From Bretschneidera sinensis (Eukaryota > Streptophyta > Magnoliopsida > Brassicales > Akaniaceae): a stretch of DNA of 64,000 nucleotides. The notes beneath the pieces are model-generated. The model did no database searches and had not been told where the DNA came from. It saw only the letters and a list, made by a program, of their open reading frames with translations. Positions 57,087 to 64,000 of the stretch are shown piece after piece. The stretch's first letter is position 1, and every line of letters starts with the position of its first letter. The stretch lies in NCBI GenBank assembly GCA_023935145.1, contig CM043699.1, positions 72,635,638 through 72,699,637 on the forward strand, given 5' to 3'. The position numbers and the translations under genes were made by a program.

Positions 57087-57890
57087 CTATTTTGCAACAT
57101 TGAAAATATTCACTTCAAGGGTCATGTTGCTAAAGGACAGCTTCATAAGTCCATTCCTACAATTTATTAGAGCATTCGCAATAGCAAGAAAAGATCTACC
57201 CAAAATCAAAGGGATTTTAGACTTAGTGTCAACAACAGAAGTGGTATCAAGAATTAAGAAATCAACAGGATAGTAAAAATTATCAATTTGAATCAAAACA
57301 TCCTCTACCACACCTCGGGGTACTTTGACTGATCGGTCAGCCAATTGCAATACCACGCCGGTTTGTTTGATTTCTCCTAACCCCAGTAGTAAGTAAATGG
57401 AGAATGACATCAGGTTTACACTAGTTCCTAAATCTATCAAAGCTTGTCCAACCTCATGATTTCCAATGCTATAAGCAATGGTAGGACAGCCCAGATCTTT
57501 GTATTTTTGGGGAATTCTTTGCTCAATTAACACACTAACTTGCTTAGTTAGGAATGCTGTTTTCTTGACATGGTGTTTCCTCTTAATTGTGCATAAATCC
57601 TTGAGAACTTTTACATAGGTAGGGACTTGTTTAATTACATGCAGAAGAGGGAGATTAAGTTTCACTTGCCTTAAGTTCTCAAGGATTTCATTATTAATTT
57701 CCAGATTTTTCTTGTTGGACTTTAAGGCTTGAGGGAATGGGGCTTTAACAGGACTTTTGGTCACTTCAGGGTCTTTAGGCAACTCGGCTTCATTACTAGT
57801 TTGACCCTTTCTCACATCCTCGAGTTTATTCATTGGTGGGATGTGTAGTGACTTACCACTTCGGGTCATAATGGCATTTACATCTTTCAA
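57087..57890 (-). pseudogene. Aspartic protease of Athila-2
   Basis: 267 open codons. MTRSGKSLH opens the gag-protease junction. KYKDLGCPTIAYSIG leads to the site ALIDLGTSVNLM (Asp-Leu-Gly-Thr-Ser; DLGAS is the usual form). LQLADRSVKVPRGVVEDVL, DFLILD and IPLILGRSFLAIANALI follow. Of the two Athila-like families, this protease is the more complete one. Confidence 0.85.
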
Positions 57891-58022
57891 ATTTTCTTAT
57901 GCCATATGTTGATCGTAAGGTACGGATTGAGCTTGGGAAGGGAACTTACCTCGCTCAGTCACACTCAAATAGCCCATTAATTTAGACACTTGCCTCCTTA
58001 TTTCTTTGTTTTCCTCAACCAC

Positions 58023-59259
58023 TTATGTAATTAAAGCCTCACACCTTTTATTTGTCTTACCTTGTGCTTCTGTAAAAGCATATAAGGTGTCTTCTAAAGA
58101 GTTCCTAGAGGATGAGGGTGCATGATAAGGTGCTGGGTATGATCTTGGGGGTTGTGCCTGCTGCTGATTTTCAGATTTCCAGCTGAAGTTTGGATGATTT
58201 TGCCACCCCGGATTGTAAGTGTTAGAGCAGTGTACTGGAGGCTTCTTGTACATGCCTAAGGCATTACATTGTTCCTCGTACAGCCCTATCATGTCAACAA
58301 ATGTGGGGCAATCTTGGGCAGGATGATCAACCCCACCACACACAAAACATGGTTCTAAAGGTTCAGCTTGATTAACCATGTGTGTTGGTTTTTTTTGTTT
58401 TTAATGCCTTTAACTCCCTAGTAAGCATCTCGACCTTGGCTTTAAGATTATCCTCTTCCCTAAGATGGTAGATTTCTCCACCACTAGGGTTTCTTATAGG
58501 TCGTGACCTATTTGTGCTTTCAGTAGCACTAGGTCTAGTCTATGTGTGAGCTTTTTCAGCAAGCTCATTGAGGTATTCAATAGCCTCATTAGGGTCTTTT
58601 TGCAGAAATTCACCATCACACATCATTTCTATAAGTTGGCGTTCTCTATAGGTAAGACCCTCATAGAAATAGCTTACTAAACGCCAATTTTCATACCCAT
58701 GATGTGGACACATACTTAATAGCTCTTTAAATTTCTCACAAGACTGATACAAAGTCTCATTTTCCTTTTGTGCAAAGGTGGAGATTTGTCTTTTCAATGC
58801 ATTAGTCTTATGTTGAGGGAAGTAATTGTTAAAAAAAACTTGGGTCATCTCATTCCATGACCCAATTGATCGTGGTCTTAACAAGTATAACCAACTCTTA
58901 GCTTTATCCTTCAAGAAGAAAGGAAAAAACTTAAGTCTCTCGATATCATCGGTTGCATCTTGACTATGAAAAGTCACAACTACTTCCTCAAATTCTCTAA
59001 TGTGCACATAGGGGTTTTCATTTTCCAAGCCATGAAAAGTAGTGAGTAATTGTATCATCCCTGTTTTAAAATCTTGATGGTGACTGTTGGCTGGAAACAT
59101 AATGCATGATGGTGTGGCTGTCCGGCTATGGTGTAGGTAATCTTTAAGTGTCCTAGCAACATTTTTGTTAGGCTTTTCAGCCATGTTAACAAAATTTTCT
59201 ATATTTTTTGTTGGGTGTACACTAGGGTGTGATCTAGGTGAGGTCTTACTAACGAACAT
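58023..59259 (-). pseudogene. Gag of Athila-2
   Basis: The 239-codon open part (58540-59259) carries the capsid domain: IQLLTTFHGLENENPYVHI, LKFFPFFLKDKAKSWLYLL, ETLYQSCEKFKELLSMCPHHGY and LTYRERQLIEMM. After a stop at about 58540, the frame at 58023-58379 has the knuckle CFVCGGVDHPAQDC (C-x2-C-x4-H-x4-C) and NPGWQNHPNFSW. The upstream leader lies between 59260 and the primer-binding site. Confidence 0.9.
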
Positions 59260-59457
59260 GGAAGGGAAAGTTATTTCTAATTCGGGCCCCTTAATGAATC
59301 TCCCTCACGAATCTCTCGGTATAAGCATTCACCAACTGAGTTTTTAAAAGTGATAAATAAAACAGAACACAACAAAATCAGAAAATCAAAACTAATAGAA
59401 AGGCATAGTACCATCTTGTCTTAGAGTTGACAAACTTCCTTGTAAGTAAGCGCGGTT

Positions 59458-59474
59458 CCCCGGTAACGGCGTCA
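59458..59474 (-). other. tRNA-Asp primer-binding site of Athila-2
   Basis: Plus strand CCCCGGTAACGGCGTCA, two changes from the tRNA-Asp 3' end, five bases from the LTR edge. Confidence 0.85.
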
Positions 59475-59479
59475 AAATT

Positions 59480-60745
59480 TGATTACGCCAAAAATATACG
59501 CGGTTGTTGTAGCACGGCTTTGAGGTGTCGATTCCACAGGGAAACAAGTTAACTACAAAATAAGGTGTGAACCATAACACAAACGATAAATATTTAAGTG
59601 AGTAGATATGAATTTATGGTAATGAAGTAATTGTGTAGAATAGATTGTAGAATATAATAGGAGGGTAACAAGGATCCGGGAATCCTCCCTAAGTTCATTG
59701 CCCTACACCTAACTTAATTCACTTATGTTTATATTGGTTGCAAGTTTCACATCCCAAATAGGCAACCGACAAGTATTCAATGAGCACATATATAAACCCT
59801 AATATGATTGTAATGAAATACTTCTTATTTTCGATTCATGCACATATGATCTATCCTATAGGTTTATCAAGAAATGACAATATATCTTTGTCGACTATAT
59901 TGTAGTAATGGACAACCCTAAAAGCTAGATTTATCGGACTCAATTATAGCCAAACAATCTTGAAATAAGAGAAGCATAACTAAATTTATATCAAGGAAAA
60001 AGATATAATCACCGGAATAGATAAGATCTTATAATTAGATAAAGAAGTAAATCATAACAATGTTTGAAAATAAATTATTATTACAATTGAATCAAATAAG
60101 GGAAGATAGGAACAACTACACCTAGGGATTCATCCCTTCACCTTGCTTAGAAGTTAGTTAGCCATGGTGTCCATGGCTAAGCACTTTTGTGGATGAGAGC
60201 TACTGCCTTCAGTTTTCTGGGTTCTTCTTCATAACCAATGTCCTCTCTCTTAAGTCCTAAGTGTCCTATTTATAGTACAAGGGTCCAAGGGGTGTTCTTG
60301 GGGTTTAATCTAATGTTTAAAATGCTAATTAAAGTCTAACTCGGAGATACAATCCCGTGTGCGCGCTGCGATGCTGCTTGAGGAGCACCGCGGTGCTAGG
60401 CATAATCTGGCTGGGCGAGCTTCTGGGCACCGCAGTGCTAGCTGAGGAGCACCGGGGTGCTGGCTATTTGTTCACATCATGGGAGTTTCTGGGCACCGCG
60501 GTGCTGACTGAGGAGCACCGCAGCCACTCCGATGCTCCGTCGTGCATGGAATCTTGGTGCTTTTAAACAACGATCGCTTCTTCTTCTCTTTGGACTCAAA
60601 ATACCTGAAAATGCACTGGAATAAGTTAGTGGTCCAATTATATTACTCAAGAGTTATAAACACATAAAAGTGCAATAAAGACCGAGAAGAATCATAAAAT
60701 GCTAACAATTAAACATTGTTGAGATGCATTTTATGGCTCTTATCA
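59480..60745 (-). repeat. Athila-2 shared LTR
   Basis: 1,266 bp, TGATTACGCC...CTCTTATCA. It is the 5' LTR for the element to its left and the 3' LTR for the deleted copy to its right. Minus-strand TATA box CTATAAATAGG near 60267-60277. Palindromes at 60384-60397 and 60492-60503, with decayed units at about 60427 and 60449. Confidence 0.9.
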
Positions 60746-62330
60746 CAACCCCCAACTGGATTATTGCTAGTCCCTAGCAATTCAAATGGAAACAAGAGAT
60801 GAATTCCATGGTGGGAATTGAAGTAGAGTAAAAAAATATTAGTGTTGACCAAGGGTAATTCACATTTCTTCTCAAAAATTTCACCTAACATGCAGCACAT
60901 AAAATCGTTTAAATTCACCCAAGTTCGAATGTAATCCAAACATCAATCTTGAAATCGTTTTTGACTCTTAACATCCATCTTACCACAATCCATTAATCTA
61001 TACACCCGGATGATTTTATGCATAACATTCATGAATACAAATCTTGGCCTCTAAAAACATAACAAATTGTATGACATCAATCACATAAATAAGCTCCATA
61101 GGCTTATTTTTCAATTCACTCTCCACAATGGTAGAAAAATCACATTACATTGGATCAATAGGTCTTTAATAAGCTTATAACGTTAGGCTAAGGTAGAGTT
61201 TAAGAAAGAACGGAAAGGATTCACAAGTAAAAGAACTCAATCTCTTTGTTCATAACTACTTTTAAGCACTAGATAACCTTTCTTCGACTCCCGACTTTTT
61301 AAACCATTTTTCGAGCATTCTTCTCAAATCATCACTTTTTCTTTCTTTTCTTCTTTCTTTGCCATAATTTACTTCTCTTTTCTTTTGTATTTTGGCATAA
61401 GACCATTCACCTCCTTTTTTTCCAGTTTTCTTTTCTTTTCCATAACCCCCAACTTATCTCCTTTAGTGTACTTGGGTTATGGTAGTGATATTTTCTCATG
61501 TTTCCATCCTTACTCCTTTTAAGTGCTTCTCAACAAATGTGCACAACTAAGTTCTTTTAAAAGAAAGGTAAGGATAAAATATTTTTAGGCTTATAAAGGT
61601 GAGTAAATGGGCTATTAAAAGAAACAAGGCTCAAATTCTTTTTCAAGAAAAAAGGCTCAAATAGGTGACTAGTGATGAATATAGCAAGGGTAAGTTCGAA
61701 AGGCTCAAACGGTCTAAAAGTGGCCTATATCCTATCCTAAGTAATGTGCATTCTAGGAATTCGCCTCGAGTGATTATCAAATAAGTTCTAGAGCTTGCCA
61801 AGACCGTAAAAATATTCACAAAATAATCAAACATAAAACTTCTCTAAGTGCTTGAGACTAATCATACAATCTTACCACAAACTAGAGTCTCTAACCAAAT
61901 CAAGATTGACACTTAAATTATTCTCAAACCAAAACAAAATTTAAATTCTTCTAAATGTTGTATGCGATCTCAATTAAGTTCATATCATTGACATGTGAAT
62001 TAACTCTAAGGCTAACACAAAGCATGCTAAAAACAAACAAGAAGGGAAAATGACACCAAGCAGTTCAATGGAAAAAGAAAAAAAAATGTATGGAAACAAA
62101 GAGATGCGTTTCCTCCACCCCCAACTTAAAAATTGCATTGACCTCAATGTAAAAGAGAGAGTAAAGGAAACTCCTTTTGTAGCCAAAGGTGCACAGAAGC
62201 TGAAAATTGTGCTCCACCATTTGAACTGCTTCGTATATTTGTCCCTGAAAAAGAAATACTAAGTTAATACTAGAAAACAGAAAAAAAAATACGAACAATA
62301 AAGAAATATGAAAACAATAAAAGTAAAAGG
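60746..62330 (-). mobile_element. 3' spacer of a deleted Athila-2 copy
   Basis: Begins with the intact polypurine tract (CAGTTGGGGGTTG on the minus strand) and aligns with 50443-51925. The match ends at about 62260. The aORF and pol that should lie further right are absent. Confidence 0.8.
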
Positions 62331-62690
62331 ATATGCTGTGGGGTGCCTCCCATGAACGCTAACTTTTACGTCTTCAGCCAGACGCTCTTATTCCCCCTAG
62401 ACAAACATGAACCGAATGCACCAGCAACTGCTTCACTGTCAAATTGGGTGCTTGTATGATTTGAAGAGGCCTCAAGGATGTCATCAGTAACATCTCCAGA
62501 TTTTGACTCAATATATGCTCTTGTGAATCTATGGGTGTGGATTGACTCCAATGGATTAAGGTGATGGACCTTTTCCATGGGTGAGTTAATCATATATACT
62601 TGGTGGCTCTTATCAACATCCTCTGATTTGTTCGGTGTTGAGATGTGTAATGACTTACCACTTAGTGTCATAATGGCATTCACCTCCTTT
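62331..62690 (-). pseudogene. Deletion junction: gag-protease start joined to post-protease linker
   Basis: 105 open codons. MTLSGKSLHIS is the start of the protease region, but HQVYMINS, the post-protease linker, comes about 20 residues later. The protease is therefore missing. The text then ends in GNKSVWLKT before a stop and the 3' spacer. RT, RNase H, integrase and aORF are absent. The element is a gag-only derivative. Confidence 0.75.
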
Positions 62691-62728
62691 AAATTCTTTT
62701 GTGCCAGGTTTTGACCATGAGGTGTGGA

Positions 62729-63980
62729 CTAAGCTTGGGAAGGGAACTTACCTCGCTCATTCACACTCAAGGAGCTCATCAACTTGGACACTTGGCTCTT
62801 TAGATCCTTATGTTCTTCAATAACCTGCGTAATTAAGGATTTAAGCCTTTGATTAGTCTTATCTTGTGCCTTAATAAAAGCATGCAAAGTTTCTTTTAAA
62901 GGACTCCTAGAATGCATGATATTGTGCAGGATATGATCTAGGGGGTTGTGTAGGCGGCTGGTTTTCAGATTTCTAGCTAAGATTGGGGTGATTTCGCCAC
63001 TCCGGACTATAGGTATCAGAGAAGGGTGAAAAAGGCTTCTTGTACATACCTAAGGCATTACATTTTTCCTCATACATCCCTCTCATCTCTGCAAATGTGG
63101 GACATTCTTGGGCAAGATGATCTACCCCGCCACACACAAAACATGGTTCAAAAGACCTTGTATGATTAGCTACGTGTGTTTGCTATAAGCCCTTAGTCTT
63201 TAACACATCTAGTACCCTAGTGAGCATCTCGACCTTGGCCTTAAGGTTATCCTCTTCCCTAAGATGGTAAATTCCACCACCATTTGGGTTCCCTACAGGT
63301 CGTGACCTATTTGTGCTTTCAGAAGCACTAGGTCCAGTCCAAGTGTGAGCTTTTTCAGCAAGCTCATTAAGGTACTCTATGGCCTCATCAGGATCTTTCT
63401 CCAAGAACTCACCATTACACATCATCTCTACAAATTGGCGCTCTCTATATGTAAGTCCCTCATAAAAATAGCTCACTAAGCACTAACTCTCATACCCATG
63501 GTGAGGGCACATATTCAACAACTCCTTAAATCTCTCTCAAGACTGATACAAAGTCTCGCTGTCCTTTTGTGCAAAGGTGGAGATTTGCCTTTTTAAAGCA
63601 TTGGTCTTATATTGGAGAAAGTATTTATTAAAGAAAATTCGAGTCATCTCAGTCCATGACCCAATAGATCGTGGTCTTAGTGAGTATAGCCAACTCTTAG
63701 CTCTATCCTTCAAAGCGAAAGGAAAGAACTCAAGCTTTACAATGTCATCGGTTTCATCTTGACTATGAAAAGTGGCGACTACTTCCTCAAATTCTCTAAT
63801 GTGCACCTATGAGTTTTCATTGTCCAAGCCATGAAACGTAGGCAGTAATTGTATCATCCCTATTTTAAAATCTAGATGGCGAGCATTGGCTGAAAACATG
63901 ATGCATGATGGTGTGGCTGTGCGTGTAAGGTGGAGATAATCTTGAAGGGTCCTAGGGGGTTAATCTTCATGTTCACTCAT
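62729..63980 (-). pseudogene. Gag of the deleted Athila-2 copy
   Basis: Starts MSEHED at 63980, with a TAA six codons in, then TLQDYLHLTRTATPSCIMF. Open parts carry HIREFEEVVATFHSQD, FFPFALKDRAKSWLYSL and YFYEGLTYRERQFVEMMC. CFVCGGVDHLAQEC is the knuckle (about 63120-63160), and a Lys/Gln-rich tail ends at about 62729. Several stops. Closely similar to 58023-59259. Confidence 0.85.
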
Positions 63981-64000
63981 CTCTTCGGGACTAGATGGGT
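63981..64000 (-). other. Window edge within the deleted Athila-2 copy leader
   Basis: Sequence upstream of gag. The 5' LTR of this copy, if present, lies beyond the window. Confidence 0.5.

Larger units (their letters stand above)
49213..60745 (-). mobile_element. Athila-like element, second family (Athila-2)
   Basis: LTRs 49213-50442 and 59480-60745. tRNA-Asp primer-binding site, GTTGGGGGTTG polypurine tract. Gag, protease, RT, RNase H, integrase and aORF on the minus strand. Sequence right of 60745 is another internal region of the same family, so the middle LTR is shared. Left flank CCTGT has no partner. Stops occur in gag, RT, RNase H-integrase and the aORF, and the integrase has an active-site change. 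Confidence 0.9.

Noticed and set aside
62050..62262. 70-codon frame in the Athila-2 spacer
   Set aside because: The aligned region at 51780-51925 does not keep the frame open and no motif is visible.

Overview
The window is a repeat-dominated stretch of a flowering-plant nuclear genome. The evidence is Ty1/Copia and Ty3/Gypsy LTR retrotransposons with plant-type primer-binding sites (initiator tRNA-Met and tRNA-Asp), plus hAT, PIF/Harbinger, CACTA, Mutator-like and Stowaway DNA transposons and AT-rich spacers. I found no convincing single-copy host gene, tRNA or rRNA. Every coding region is a transposon gene, and nearly all carry stops, frameshifts or deletions. The species cannot be named from the sequence.

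Layout. (1) 1-1146: 3' tail and 3' LTR of a Copia element (+). It sits inside the LTR of a Ty3-type element (-) that has two ~2.6-2.8 kb LTRs (1147-3705, 3843-6603) and only 137 bp between them. (2) 7401-19039: an 11.6 kb Athila-like Gypsy element (-) with gag, protease, RT/RNase H, integrase and an extra 3' open reading frame (aORF). (3) 19040-26098: a locally duplicated region, an ~82-bp minisatellite (19555-20950), a decayed PIF/Harbinger element (ORF1-like plus transposase) carrying a 255-bp Stowaway MITE, AT-rich spacer, and an 832-bp hAT MITE. (4) 26099-45726: a three-level nest. A Gypsy element (+, TSD CTCTC) lacking its RT core contains a SIRE-like Copia element (-, TSD ATTAA) in its 3' LTR. 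That Copia contains a 3.9 kb hAT transposon (-, TSD GTTGAGAC) in its integrase region. (5) 45732-49212: a Mutator-like transposase N-terminus cut by a CACTA element. (6) 49213-64000: a second Athila-like family arranged LTR-internal-LTR-internal. The first internal region is full length and the second is a gag-only deletion derivative running off the end.

The most interesting pattern concerns short palindromes. Each LTR family carries its own cluster of 10-18 bp GC-rich palindromes: CAGTCGACTG, GCGCTGCAGCGC, AGCACCGCGGTGCT or GCACACTAGTGTGC. In four families they lie upstream of the LTR TATA box. In the three elements complete enough to judge (two Athila-like, one SIRE-like), the same family-specific motif recurs a second time, between the end of pol and the aORF. 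In the second Athila-like family the internal cluster is followed by its own TATA box. The aORF products of these Ty1 and Ty3 elements look related to each other, and they begin with basic residues rather than a signal peptide. I propose a palindrome-plus-aORF module (an internal promoter, and perhaps a self-binding regulatory protein), offered as inference.
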